The notes beneath the pieces were generated by a model that was not told the origin of the DNA, made no database searches, and was given only the letters and a program-made list of their open reading frames with translations. A DNA stretch of 22,974 nucleotides from UBA7803 sp041686955 (GTDB lineage Bacteria; Pseudomonadota; Gammaproteobacteria; Pseudomonadales; Azotimanducaceae), in assembly GCA_041686955.1 (NCBI GenBank), contig JAWLCV010000063.1, positions 1 through 22,974 of the forward strand. The letters run 5' to 3'. Below are positions 13,672 to 22,455 of the stretch, piece by piece. Numbering within the stretch: the stretch's first letter is position 1; the number at the start of each line of letters is the position of its first letter. The translations under genes and the position numbers were made by a program.

Positions 13672-13892
13672 CCGCCAGCTTCCTCCCCCGGAGCGTTCAC
13701 GGTGTCGTCAGGGGACAGCGCGTGCCAGGACCGGTCCGCCGTGTCCTCCCGGGTCAGCGACGGCTCCCGCGCCCGTGACTGCTCGCGTGCTTCGGCCATC
13801 CGCGGGAGGCTACGTGACGCGGCCGTTCCGCCGACACGACGGTCGTCAATCGAGGGCCGCGGCCGGCGTTCGAGCGCGGGAGCCCGGCCCGG

Positions 13893-14414
13893 TCAGTCGC
13901 GCCGCGCCACCTCCCGGGCCGCCAGGTGTTCCAGGTTGCGGCGGGCATTGGCGTTGTCGCCGTCGAGGCTGAGGGCTCGCTCGAAGTCGGCCCGGGCGCC
14001 GTAGGAGTCCCCGCTCATGGCCTTCACCACACCCCGGTTCGAGTACAGGTCCGTCAGCACGGCCAGGCGTTTGCGGTGAAAGGTGGGTCCGAGGGAGTAG
14101 GCGAACTCAGCCGGCGCCGCGTCCAAGGCCCGCTGGCAGCTCCCCAGAGCCGCGTCGATCTCACCCGTCATCAACCGGCTGACGCACAGGTTGGCGTGCC
14201 TGGCGTAACGGTCGAGGTCGACGCTCGGCCGCTCGAGCGCCGCGCGGGCGCCTTCGTAATCTGCCGCCATGATCTCGTCGAAGCCGACGGTGCCGTCGAA
14301 GGCGGTGAGGTGGTAGGCGGCGTGGGCCGGTCCCGCCAGCGCGCCACCGACTAGGGCAGCGGCGACAGTGCGGCAGAGCGCGCGGGAGAATCGGGAAGGT
14401 AGGGGGGTCGTCAT
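13893..14414 (-). CDS. Exported tetratricopeptide-repeat protein
   Basis: The 173-residue protein has a signal peptide with basic N-region, hydrophobic core AAALVGGALAG and likely cleavage after A32 (PAHA/AYH), so it is probably periplasmic. The mature part contains about three TPR-like helical pairs: residues 45-80 (YEGARAALE), 82-110 with ALGSCQRALDAAP, and 122-160 with LYSNRGVVKAMSGDSYGARA and FERALSLDGDNANARRNL. TPR proteins act as interaction scaffolds; the partner is unknown. C77 and C94 could form a disulfide. The start at 14414 is supported by AGGAG on the minus strand. It lies 91 bp downstream of the LysR gene on the same strand and could be in its operon or have its own promoter. 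Confidence 0.8.
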   Translation of the reverse strand: MTTPLPSRFSRALCRTVAAALVGGALAGPAHAAYHLTAFDGTVGFDEIMAADYEGARAALERPSVDLDRYARHANLCVSRLMTGEIDAALGSCQRALDAAPAEFAYSLGPTFHRKRLAVLTDLYSNRGVVKAMSGDSYGARADFERALSLDGDNANARRNLEHLAAREVARRD

Positions 14415-14505
14415 GATCAGGCTCCTGTGGTGTGGTGACGACCAAGCTAAGGCGCGGGCCCGGCGCCGACAAACGATGGTTTCTCCGCCGACGCATGAAG
14501 GAACT

Positions 14506-15393
14506 TCAGGCGTTCGCGTGGCGCTGCTGGAACGTCTCGGCCACCCAGCGCCACAGCACCGCTGCCGCCTCCGGATGCTCGCTCGCCGGATCCGCCACCA
14601 CCACGTAGCTGTCCGCGGTGACGAGGTCCTGACGGAACAACCGAAGCAGAGCGCCGGAATCGAACCAGGTCTGGCTGATGGGCATGGGGATCAGCGCGAT
14701 GCCCGCACCCCGCTGCGCCGCGCGAGCCAGGGCGAACATGCTGTCGAGTCGGATGATCTGCCGTGGCGACGGCGACGGCAGCCCGGCCAGCTCGGCCCAG
14801 CGGTGCCAGGCGCGCGGGCGCGCCTGATGAACCAGCAGGGTGGCCTGCTCCAGGGCGCCGTAGCCGTCGCCGCTCCAGCGCTGGTGAAGCTCCGGGTTGC
14901 ATGCCGGCACGTAGCTGATGGGGAACAACAGCCGGCTGCACGCGCCTTGTGGCGGCGAGGCGGTCAGGAGGATGCTGACGTCCGCCCGGCCGCCGGGCGA
15001 TTCCTTGGGTCCGGTGGTCTCGATGCGCAGATCGATGTGATGGTTGCGCTCGGAGAACTCGGCCACCCGCGGCATGAAGAGCTCGCTGGCGAAGAACTCC
15101 GGCATTCGGATCACCAGCGGGTAGCGCTGGGGCCGTTGCCGGAACCGGACCACCGACCGCTCCAGCGCCTGCACGTGCTCCTGCACCTCCCGCAGCAGCG
15201 CAGCGCCGTCCTCGGTGAGCACCACGGCGCGGGTGCGCCGCTCGAAGAGCCGAACGCCCAGGTACGTCTCGAGGTCCTTGATCTGGTGGCTGATGGCGGA
15301 GGCAGTGAGACACAGCTCGTCTGCCGCCGCCTTGAAGCTCAGGTGGTCGGCTGCCGCACAGAAGGCCCTGAGCCCCCGAAACTGGACGGGCAT
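14506..15393 (-). CDS. LysR-family transcription regulator, GcvA-like
   Basis: The 295-residue protein has an N-terminal winged helix-turn-helix (FRGLRAFCAAADHLSFKAAA, then LTASAISHQIKDLE; about residues 5-42) with the LFER wing typical of LysR proteins. A linker helix and a periplasmic-binding-protein-like effector domain (about 92-290) follow. The early part resembles the GcvA subgroup. The effector domain is unassigned. It is divergent from the CPA1 antiporter at 15653 across a 259-bp gap, the classical position of a LysR regulator controlling its neighbour, so antiporter control is possible. Control of the downstream TPR gene is another option. Confidence 0.92.
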   Translation of the reverse strand: MPVQFRGLRAFCAAADHLSFKAAADELCLTASAISHQIKDLETYLGVRLFERRTRAVVLTEDGAALLREVQEHVQALERSVVRFRQRPQRYPLVIRMPEFFASELFMPRVAEFSERNHHIDLRIETTGPKESPGGRADVSILLTASPPQGACSRLLFPISYVPACNPELHQRWSGDGYGALEQATLLVHQARPRAWHRWAELAGLPSPSPRQIIRLDSMFALARAAQRGAGIALIPMPISQTWFDSGALLRLFRQDLVTADSYVVVADPASEHPEAAAVLWRWVAETFQQRHANA

Positions 15394-15652
15394 CTACACC
15401 CACTCGCCATTGGACGCCCCTCGGCAGCAAGCAGCGTGCCATGCCCGGACCGTGCACCGGCGGGCGACCGCGCGCGCCTCGGCATCCGCCGCACCCACCA
15501 TACCGGTGCAGCGCCACGGTTGCGTGCGCCAGCGTGGTGCACGGCCGTCGCGCGCCACCGAGCGCTGTGCTACGGTGGCTACCGCCCGCTTCCAGGTGTA
15601 CGCATCCGCCATGACGGCAATCGCACGTCCGCCATCTCCGTAAGCCCGCCGC
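15394..15652. promoter_or_regulatory. Divergent control region, LysR gene / antiporter gene
   Basis: This 259-bp gap separates divergent start codons and should hold both promoters and any LysR operator. No strong -35/-10 pair stands out. TGCACCGG (15453-15460) and CCGGTGCA (15503-15510) form a perfect 8-bp inverted repeat 42 bp apart, longer than the usual T-N11-A LysR box. I see no coding sequence that looks real. Confidence 0.4.
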
Positions 15653-17437
15653 GTGGACGTGCTGATCGGCAAGCTCGCTCTCATCGGCGCGCTGGGCGCC
15701 GGAGCCCAGTGGCTGGCCTGGCGCACCCGGCTGCCGGCCATCGTGCTGCTGCTCGTGGCGGGCTTCGTCGCCGGCCCGGTGACCGGCCTCCTGGAGCCGG
15801 CGAGCGACTTCGGCCACCTGCTGCGGCCATTGGTCGCCCTGGCGGTGGCCCTGATCCTGTTCGAAGGCGGACTTTCCCTCGACTTCGCAGAAATTCGCGA
15901 AACCTCCCTGGCCGTGCGCCGGATGGTCACGCTGGGGGCTGCCATCGCCTTCGCCCTCGGTGCCCTGGCCGCACGTCATGCCGCGGGGCTGAGCTGGCCC
16001 ACCGCCCTGGTGCTCGGCGCCATCCTGGTGGTGACCGGGCCGACGGTGGTGATCCCCCTGCTGCGCCACGCACGGCTGGAGCCGCGCGCCGCCTCGCTGC
16101 TGCGCTGGGACGCGATTCTCTCGGACCCGATCGGCGCTCTCCTGGCGGTGCTGGTGTTCGAAACGGTTCTCGTGGTGAATGCGGAGCTGGAGTTCCATGA
16201 GCTGGTGCTCCACGTTGGCGGTGCCGCGTTGTGGACGGCCATCGGCGGATACGGCCTGGGCAAGCTGATGGTGCGGGCCTTCATCGGCGGCAAGGTGCCG
16301 GAGTTTCTCAAAGCGCCCGTGGTAGTGGCCGCCGTGCTGGCCACCTACGCGGTATCGGACCTCATGCTGGAGGAAGCCGGGCTGCTGACCGTGACGGTGC
16401 TCGGAGTGACGATCGGCAACTCGCGCATCGCCAGCCTCACCGAGCTGCGCCGCTTCAAGGAGCTGGTTACCGTGCTGCTGGTGTCCGGCGTGTTCGTGAT
16501 CCTCACCGCGAGCCTCGAGCTGTCGACGCTGGAAGCGCTGAATCCCCGGGACGGGCTGTTCCTCGCGCTGCTGCTCTTCGTCGTGCGCCCGGCCGCCGTG
16601 CTGCTTTCCACCGTCTTCACCGGCGTCGGCGTGAAGGAGCGTCTGCTCGCGGCGTGGATCGCTCCCCGAGGCGTGGTGGCGGTGGCGGTTTCCGGCCTCT
16701 TCGCCGTAGCGCTGACGGAGCACGGCATCGCCGACGGCGATCGGCTGGTGGCGCTCACCTTCGCCGTGGTCGTGGTCACGGTGGTGGTGCACGGCCTCAC
16801 CCTGGCGCCGGTGGCGCGGCTTCTGGGGCTCGGTGCTTCCGGTCCGGAAGGCTTGCTCATCGTCGGCGCCGCGCCGTGGACCACCGCGCTGGCGGAGCAG
16901 CTCGTGGACATGAAGCTGCCGGTCACGGTCGTCGACCGCAACTGGAGCCTTCTGCGTGAGCCCCGCTACCGGGGGATCGAGGTCTTCTACGGCGAGATTC
17001 TCTCCGAGCTCGCCGAACATCACCTCAACCTGAACCGTTTCGGTTACCTGCTCGCGGCCACGGACAACGACGACTACAACGCTCTGGTCTGCACCGACTT
17101 CGGCAGCGAGTTCGGCCGCGGCAACGTCTTCCAGATCGGCCGGCCGGACAGCGAGCAGGGCCTCTACAGCCTGGCGGTGACGCTGGGCGGCCGACCGCTG
17201 CTCGGCGACCTGGGCGACATCCGCAGCCTGAACGCGCGGCTGGCGGCGGGCTGGGTCTTTCGCAAGACCACGCTCACCGACGCCTACGACGAAACACGGC
17301 TGCGGGAGGATCTCGGCGAAGAAGGCCGGCTTCTGCTCGCGTTGCGCGGCGACAGGGTGATGTGGCTGACGGGTTCCGAGCCGCCACAGCTCGCCGCCGA
17401 CGACGTGGTGCTCACCTTCGCACCGGACGCTCGCTAG
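15653..17437 (+). CDS. CPA1-type cation:proton antiporter with C-terminal TrkA-N-like domain
   Basis: The 594-residue protein has an N-terminal antiporter domain of about 12 helices (residues 5-393) with family motifs ALILFEGGLSLDF (66-78), LVVTGPTVVIPLL (125-137), the core D153-AILSDP-159 and the late helix APRGVVAVAVSGLF (337-350). After it comes a Rossmann-like TrkA-N/RCK-type domain (about 400-530; GLLIVGAAPWTTALAEQLVD, then VTVVDRN and LLAATDNDDYNALVC). It should exchange Na+ or K+ for H+ at the inner membrane, with the cytoplasmic domain sensing nucleotide. The core aspartate D158 is preceded by Ser where many CPA1 members have Asn, so electroneutral exchange is likely but not certain. 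GTG 15653 is chosen because the frame closes at TAA 15641-15643; no strong Shine-Dalgarno is seen, and GTG 15659 is possible. Confidence 0.88.
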   Translation: MDVLIGKLALIGALGAGAQWLAWRTRLPAIVLLLVAGFVAGPVTGLLEPASDFGHLLRPLVALAVALILFEGGLSLDFAEIRETSLAVRRMVTLGAAIAFALGALAARHAAGLSWPTALVLGAILVVTGPTVVIPLLRHARLEPRAASLLRWDAILSDPIGALLAVLVFETVLVVNAELEFHELVLHVGGAALWTAIGGYGLGKLMVRAFIGGKVPEFLKAPVVVAAVLATYAVSDLMLEEAGLLTVTVLGVTIGNSRIASLTELRRFKELVTVLLVSGVFVILTASLELSTLEALNPRDGLFLALLLFVVRPAAVLLSTVFTGVGVKERLLAAWIAPRGVVAVAVSGLFAVALTEHGIADGDRLVALTFAVVVVTVVVHGLTLAPVARLLGLGASGPEGLLIVGAAPWTTALAEQLVDMKLPVTVVDRNWSLLREPRYRGIEVFYGEILSELAEHHLNLNRFGYLLAATDNDDYNALVCTDFGSEFGRGNVFQIGRPDSEQGLYSLAVTLGGRPLLGDLGDIRSLNARLAAGWVFRKTTLTDAYDETRLREDLGEEGRLLLALRGDRVMWLTGSEPPQLAADDVVLTFAPDAR

Positions 17438-17510
17438 CGCCATCCGCGGTCCACGACTAAACTTCGGGCCGATCCCCATCGCCCGACACACCACTGGAGC
17501 GGCCAATCGC

Positions 17511-18848
17511 ATGGATCTGACTGGACATTGGGTAGGCTTCGCCGCCCTAGCCACCTTCGTCGTTGCTTACGCGGTGGTCATCGCCGAGGAGTTCACCCAT
17601 CTCAGGAAGTCCAAGCCGGTGATGCTCGCGGCCGGCATCATCTGGGCGATCATCGCGCTGCAGTACGCGAGCGTCGGCGAGCCGCACGCCGTGGAAGAGG
17701 CGGTGAGGGAGTTTCTGCTGGAGTTCGCGGAGCTCTTCCTGTTCCTGTTGGCCGCCATGACCTACGTGAACGCCATGAGCGAACGGCAGATCTTCGACGC
17801 CCTGCGCTCCTGGCTCGTGCGGCAGCGCTTCGGTTACCGCAGCCTCTTCTGGATCACCGGCGTGCTCAGCTTCTTCATCTCGGCGGCGCTGGACAACCTG
17901 ACTACGGCGCTGGTGATGTGCGCCGTGATCATGGCAGTGGGCCGTGACAATCCCCGCTTCGTGGCGCTCGGCTGCGTCAACATCGTGGTGGCCGCCAACG
18001 CCGGCGGCGCGTTCAGCCCATTCGGCGACATCACCACCCTCATGGTGTGGCAGCGGGGCGTGCTGGATTTCGCCACGTTCTTCAATCTGTTCCTCCCCTC
18101 CGCCGTCAACTATCTGGTGCCCGCGTCCGTGATGTTCCTGGCGGTGCAGCGCGGGCAGCCGGAGGCCGAGCAGCAGCGGGTGAGGATGCGTCGCGGCTCC
18201 GTGGCCATCATGGGGTTGTTCGCGGCCACCGTGGCCACGGCGGTCTCGTTCCACCACTTCCTGCACCTGCCGCCGTTCCTCGGCATGATGACCGGGCTGG
18301 CCTACCTGAAGATCTACGGCTACTACCTTCGCGTCACCCACGTCCGCCATCTCGCCGACAACGAATCGTACGGCGAAGCGGGCGACATCCAGCCGTTCGA
18401 CAGCTTCCGGGAGGTGGCCCGCGCCGAGTGGGACACTCTGCTGTTCTTCTTCGGCGTGATCATGTGCGTCGGCGGCCTCGGTTTCATCGGCTACCTGGCC
18501 CACGCCTCCGAGTTCATGTACCTGGAGCTCGGGCCCACCATCACCAACACGATCATCGGCGTGCTCTCGGCGGTGGTGGACAACATTCCGGTGATGGTGG
18601 CGGTGCTGGAGATGAACCCGGACATGGACGTCCTGCAGTGGCTGCTGGTCACCCTCACCGCCGGTGTCGGCGGCAGCCTGTTCTCGGTGGGCTCCGCCGC
18701 TGGCGTCGCCCTCATGGGGCAGGCACGCGGCTACTACACGTTCTTCAGCCACCTGCGCTGGACCCCGGCCATTGCCCTGGGCTACGGCTTGTCAATCTGG
18801 GTCCACCTGCTGGTGAATCAGGGCTTCAGCGGCATGCCGCCGAACTGA
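17511..18848 (+). CDS. nhaD: Na+/H+ antiporter, NhaD family
   Basis: The 445-residue inner-membrane protein has about 12 helices and the ion-transporter superfamily segments FISAALDNLTTALVMCA and AGGAFSPFGDITTLMVWQ that mark NhaD. Near the C-terminus VVDNIPVMVAVLEM and the glycine-rich GVGGSLFSVGSAAGVALMG complete the second pseudo-repeat. NhaD exports Na+ (and Li+) in exchange for protons, mainly at alkaline pH, and is common in halophilic and marine bacteria. The length is typical of mature-type NhaD. GGAG lies about 11 bp before ATG 17511, a somewhat long spacing. It begins 73 bp after the CPA1 antiporter gene and ends 3 bp before the FAD oxidase, suggesting one transcription unit. Confidence 0.93.
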   Translation: MDLTGHWVGFAALATFVVAYAVVIAEEFTHLRKSKPVMLAAGIIWAIIALQYASVGEPHAVEEAVREFLLEFAELFLFLLAAMTYVNAMSERQIFDALRSWLVRQRFGYRSLFWITGVLSFFISAALDNLTTALVMCAVIMAVGRDNPRFVALGCVNIVVAANAGGAFSPFGDITTLMVWQRGVLDFATFFNLFLPSAVNYLVPASVMFLAVQRGQPEAEQQRVRMRRGSVAIMGLFAATVATAVSFHHFLHLPPFLGMMTGLAYLKIYGYYLRVTHVRHLADNESYGEAGDIQPFDSFREVARAEWDTLLFFFGVIMCVGGLGFIGYLAHASEFMYLELGPTITNTIIGVLSAVVDNIPVMVAVLEMNPDMDVLQWLLVTLTAGVGGSLFSVGSAAGVALMGQARGYYTFFSHLRWTPAIALGYGLSIWVHLLVNQGFSGMPPN

Positions 18849-18851
18849 GCG

Positions 18852-20237
18852 ATGAGCGGGACGGCCGGACACCCGTTCCACAACGGCAGCCTCTGGTTCG
18901 ACGGCCTCGACGCGCTGCCGAACCCGCAACTGACCGAGCTGCCGTCGCACACCGACGTCGCTATTATCGGCGCCGGCTACACCGGGCTGTGGACTGCCTA
19001 TTACCTGAAGCGGGCCGAGCCCGGCCTCGACGTCACCGTCTTCGAGGCGGAGACGGCCGGCTTCGGCGCCAGCGGCCGCAATGGCGGCTGGTGCATCGGC
19101 GCCGCCTGGGGCGTGGATGCCCTGCTGGAGGATCCGAACACCCGCAGCCGCGGAATCGCCCTGCAACGGGCGCTGTTCGATGCGGTGGACGAGGTGGGCC
19201 GGGTAGCCCAGGCGGAGAACATCGACTGCCACTACGCCCGTGGCGGCAGCCTTCGCGTCGCCACGGCGGCCTTCCAGGCCGACCGGCACCGCCGGGAGCT
19301 GGATCGCCTGCTCGGCCTCGGCTTCGACGACAACGACTACCGCTGGCTCGACGCCGCCGCCTCCCGGGAGCGGCTCGCCATCACGCCGAATCACGGCGCG
19401 CTCTACTTCGCCCACTGCGCGGCCATCCAGCCCGCGCGGCTGGCCCGCGGGCTGGCCGACTCGGTGCGCGCGCTGGGCGTGCGCCTGCTGGAATGCACGC
19501 CGGTCACCAGGCTGGAGCCGGGACGGGTTCACACGCCCCGCGGCCCGGTGGCGGCCCGACGGGTGCTGCGCGCCACCGAGGCTTACACGGCGAGCCTGCA
19601 GGGCCACGCACGGGACCTGGTGCCCATCTATTCCATGATGGTCGCGACCGCACCGCTCCCCGATGCGCTCTGGGCCGAACTCGGACTCCACCGCCGCGAG
19701 ACCTTCGGCGACGATCGCCGGGTGGTCATGTACGGCCAGCGCACCGCCGACGGACGTCTCGCCCTCGGCGGCCGTGCCGGCTACGCCTTCGGCTCCCGGC
19801 GCCGGCGCATCGTCGAGCGCGAGGACCCGCGCGTGCAGCGCGTGGCCGCCCTGCTCCGCGAGCTGTTCCCGCAGCTTCGGGACGTTCCCATCAGTCACGG
19901 CTGGGGCGGCGTGCTCGGCGTGCCCCGCCACTGGCGCCCCTGCGTCAGCTACGATCCGCGCTCGGGCGTGGGCTGGGCCGGGGGCTACGTGGGCGAAGGT
20001 GTCGCCGCCTCGAACCTGGCGGCACGGATACTCACGGACCTGGTGCTGGAGCGCCCCTCGGCACTCACCGAGCTGCCCTGGGTGGAGGACGTCCCGCGCC
20101 GCTGGGAGCCCGAGCCTCTGCGCTGGCTCGGGGCCAAGGCCATCGAGCTCGTGGGCGACCGCGCCGACCGGGTGGAACTCACCCGCAACCGCCCCTCCCG
20201 CTTCTGGGGCCGGCTGTTCGAATTCCTCGTCGGCTGA
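18852..20237 (+). CDS. FAD-dependent amine/amino-acid oxidase (DAO family)
   Basis: The 461-residue protein has a dinucleotide-binding motif VAIIGAGYTGLWTAYYL (36-52), acidic strand end VTVFEAE (61-67) and the FAD-contacting FGASGRNGGW (71-80) of the DAO superfamily. C-terminal segments SHGWGGVLGVPRHW and GWAGGYVGEGVAASNLAARI close the FAD site. The SGRNGGW pattern resembles gamma-glutamylputrescine oxidase (PuuB) and related enzymes; D-amino-acid or N-methyl-amine oxidation are alternatives. No membrane anchor or signal peptide is visible. Start ATG 18852 is 3 bp after the nhaD stop, implying co-expression with the antiporter. No other polyamine-degradation gene is nearby, so the substrate remains open. 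Confidence 0.85.
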   Translation: MSGTAGHPFHNGSLWFDGLDALPNPQLTELPSHTDVAIIGAGYTGLWTAYYLKRAEPGLDVTVFEAETAGFGASGRNGGWCIGAAWGVDALLEDPNTRSRGIALQRALFDAVDEVGRVAQAENIDCHYARGGSLRVATAAFQADRHRRELDRLLGLGFDDNDYRWLDAAASRERLAITPNHGALYFAHCAAIQPARLARGLADSVRALGVRLLECTPVTRLEPGRVHTPRGPVAARRVLRATEAYTASLQGHARDLVPIYSMMVATAPLPDALWAELGLHRRETFGDDRRVVMYGQRTADGRLALGGRAGYAFGSRRRRIVEREDPRVQRVAALLRELFPQLRDVPISHGWGGVLGVPRHWRPCVSYDPRSGVGWAGGYVGEGVAASNLAARILTDLVLERPSALTELPWVEDVPRRWEPEPLRWLGAKAIELVGDRADRVELTRNRPSRFWGRLFEFLVG

Positions 20238-20261
20238 GCGACGCCGCCCCGCCACATCGGC

Positions 20262-20267
20262 TATAGT
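20262..20267 (+). promoter_or_regulatory. Possible -10 element for the bifunctional beta-oxidation gene
   Basis: TATAGT matches the -10 consensus at five of six positions and lies 33 bp before the start codon in a short gap between genes. No good -35 is found at 16-18 bp, so an activator-dependent promoter or chance match is possible. Confidence 0.35.
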
Positions 20268-20299
20268 GCCGGCTTCCCACCCCGTCCCGAGGAACCGCC

Positions 20300-22411
20300 A
20301 TGAAAGGTACCGTCCACTACGAGAAGAAAAACGACGTTGCGCTGCTGACAGTGGACAACCCGCCGGTGAATCCGCTCTCCAGCGGCGTGCGCCAGGGCCT
20401 GTACGACGGCGTCAGCCGGGCGCTGGCCGACGACGAGGTCAAGGCCGTGGTGCTCACCGGGGCCGGACGCGCGTTCATCGCCGGTGCCGACATCTCCGAA
20501 TTCGGCGCCGCTGCCACCGAGGGTCCCGGCCTGCACGACGTGCTCGAGATGATGGAGCGCAGCCGCAAGCCGCTGGTGGCGGCCCTCAACGGCACGGCCT
20601 TCGGCGGCGGGCTGGAGGTTGCGCTGTGCTGCGACTACCGGGTGGCGGCGCCCAAGGCTCCGGTGGGATTGCCGGAGGTGAAGCTGGGGCTGCTTCCCGG
20701 GGCCGGCGGCACCCAGCGCCTGCCGCGGCTGATCGGCGCCGAGAAAGCGCTCCAGGTGATGCTCTCCGGCGATCCGGTTCCCGCGCCCCGGGCCCGGGAC
20801 CTGGGCATCGTCGACGAGGTGATCGAAGGCGACATCGTCGAGGGCGCCATCGACTTCGCCCGCAAGGTGGTGGCCGAGGGCGGGCGGCTGCGCAAGATCC
20901 GCGACGAGAACGAGCGCATCGCCGCCGACCGGGACAACCCGGAGATCTTCGCCGAGGCCCGCAAGAACGCCGCGCGGCGCATGCGCGGCCGCTTCGCGCC
21001 GGAGATGATCATCCAGTGCGTCGAGGCGGCGGTGAACCTGGGCGATTTCGACGCCGGGATGCAGGTGGAGCAGGAAAACTTCCGCAAGTGCCTGGAGCAT
21101 CCCCAGCGCGAGGCGCTGATCCACGTGTTCTTCAGCGAGCGCGAGGTGGCGAAGATCCCGGACGTGCCGCGAGACACGCCGGTGAAGGACATCCGTTCCG
21201 CCGGCGTGGTGGGCTGCGGCACCATGGGCGGCGGCATCACCATGTGCTTCGCCAACGCCGGCATCCCGGTGACCGTGCTGGAAATGAACCAGGAAGCGCT
21301 GGAGAAAGGGCTCGGCGTCATCCGCCGCAACTACGACATTCAGGTTCAGCGCGGCCGCATGGGCGCCGGGGACGTGGACCGGCGGATGAGCCTCATCACC
21401 GGCACCACCCGCTACGAGGACCTCGGCGGCGCCGACGTGATCATCGAGGCCGTCTACGAGAACCTCGACGTCAAGGTGGAGGTGTTCCGCAAGCTCGAGG
21501 CAGTGGCGAAGCCCGGCGCCATCATCGCCAGCAACACCTCGGGGCTCGACATCGACGCCATGGCCGATGCCACCACCCGACCCGGTGACGTGATCGGCCT
21601 GCACTTCTTCAGCCCCGCCAACGTGATGCGGCTTCTCGAGGTGGTGCGCGGCGCGAAGACGGACAAGACCACCATCGCCACCGCCATGCAGCTCGGCAAG
21701 GCCCTCGGCAAGGTGGCGGTGCTCTCGGGCAACGCGCCCGGCTTCATCGGCAACCGCATGCTCGCGGGTTACACCCGCCAGGCCGGGGAGATCATCCTGC
21801 AGGGCGCCACGCCCTACCAGGTGGACAAGGTGATCCAGGAATTCGGCATGCCCATGGGGCCCTTCCAGATGAACGATCTGGTGGGTCTGGACCTGGGCTG
21901 GCGGGCCCGCAAGCTCGCCGGCATGAAGCCGGAGGACGTGCCCATCACCGCCCGGGTCGCCGACAAGCTGTGCGAACTGGGCCGCTTCGGCCAGAAGACC
22001 AACCGCGGCTACTACATCTATCCCGAAGGCAGCCGCGCCGGCCAACCGGATCCCGAGGTGGTGCAGATCGTGGAAGAGACCTCCCGCGAGCTCGGCATCG
22101 AGCGCCGGGACATCAGCGACGAGGAGGTGCTGAAGCGCTGCCTGTACCCGCTGATCAACGAGGGCGCGCGCATCCTCGAGGACGGCATCGCCATCCGGCC
22201 GTGCGACATCGACATCGTCTACATCAACGGCTACGGCTTCCCCGAGGTGAAGGGCGGCCCCATGTTCTGGGCCGACAAACAAGGGCTCGACGGGATATAT
22301 CAGGACATCCTGGCGTTTCAGCGGGAGTACGGCGACGCCTGGAAGCCGGCGCCGCTGCTCGAGCGCCTGGCGCGGGAAGGCAAGAGCTTCTCGAGCCTGA
22401 CCGCCGGCTGA
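20300..22411 (+). CDS. Bifunctional enoyl-CoA hydratase / 3-hydroxyacyl-CoA dehydrogenase
   Basis: The 703-residue protein catalyses two consecutive steps of fatty-acid beta-oxidation. The N-terminal crotonase domain (1-190) has the oxyanion segment IAGADISEFG, NGTAFGGGLEVAL with E106, and LPEVKLGLLPGAGGTQRLPR with E126, both catalytic glutamates. A linker leads to the NAD-binding Rossmann domain (about 300-480) with GVVGCGTMGGG (302-312) and the catalytic pair H435 in HFFSPAN and E447. Two C-terminal dehydrogenase domains follow (to about 690). The length and order match the peroxisomal/monofunctional-partner type, not E. coli FadB. GAGGA precedes the ATG. No thiolase gene (fadA) accompanies it in the window, so the pathway partner is elsewhere. 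Confidence 0.94.
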   Translation: MKGTVHYEKKNDVALLTVDNPPVNPLSSGVRQGLYDGVSRALADDEVKAVVLTGAGRAFIAGADISEFGAAATEGPGLHDVLEMMERSRKPLVAALNGTAFGGGLEVALCCDYRVAAPKAPVGLPEVKLGLLPGAGGTQRLPRLIGAEKALQVMLSGDPVPAPRARDLGIVDEVIEGDIVEGAIDFARKVVAEGGRLRKIRDENERIAADRDNPEIFAEARKNAARRMRGRFAPEMIIQCVEAAVNLGDFDAGMQVEQENFRKCLEHPQREALIHVFFSEREVAKIPDVPRDTPVKDIRSAGVVGCGTMGGGITMCFANAGIPVTVLEMNQEALEKGLGVIRRNYDIQVQRGRMGAGDVDRRMSLITGTTRYEDLGGADVIIEAVYENLDVKVEVFRKLEAVAKPGAIIASNTSGLDIDAMADATTRPGDVIGLHFFSPANVMRLLEVVRGAKTDKTTIATAMQLGKALGKVAVLSGNAPGFIGNRMLAGYTRQAGEIILQGATPYQVDKVIQEFGMPMGPFQMNDLVGLDLGWRARKLAGMKPEDVPITARVADKLCELGRFGQKTNRGYYIYPEGSRAGQPDPEVVQIVEETSRELGIERRDISDEEVLKRCLYPLINEGARILEDGIAIRPCDIDIVYINGYGFPEVKGGPMFWADKQGLDGIYQDILAFQREYGDAWKPAPLLERLAREGKSFSSLTAG

Positions 22412-22445
22412 CAAGCCCGCCCCCGGGCGGCAACTGCAACAACAT

Positions 22446-22452
22446 GAGGTGA
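22446..22452 (+). promoter_or_regulatory. Shine-Dalgarno deciding a GTG start for the NYN protein
   Basis: GAGGTGA, nearly the full anti-16S complement, ends three bases before GTG 22456 (the GAGG core is six bases away). The nearby ATG at 22444 is closed at once by TGA, so GTG is the only reasonable start. Confidence 0.7.
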
Positions 22453-22455
22453 TCG

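Noticed and set aside
13672..13892. Possible small gene between the methyltransferase and TPR genes
   Set aside because: Short Arg/Ser-rich frames exist on both strands, but none has a ribosome-binding site or a protein-like composition. I see no clear terminator either.
15453..15510. 8-bp inverted repeat TGCACCGG / CCGGTGCA as a LysR operator
   Set aside because: The 42-bp gap is too wide for the usual LysR T-N11-A box, and an 8-bp GC-rich match is not rare in this DNA.
14447..17554. Very long minus-strand open frame across the LysR and antiporter region
   Set aside because: It overlaps two well-supported genes in other frames and has shadow-type composition.
22412..22440. GC-rich palindrome after the beta-oxidation gene as a terminator
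   Set aside because: The stem is about five base pairs with almost no loop and no following T-tract.
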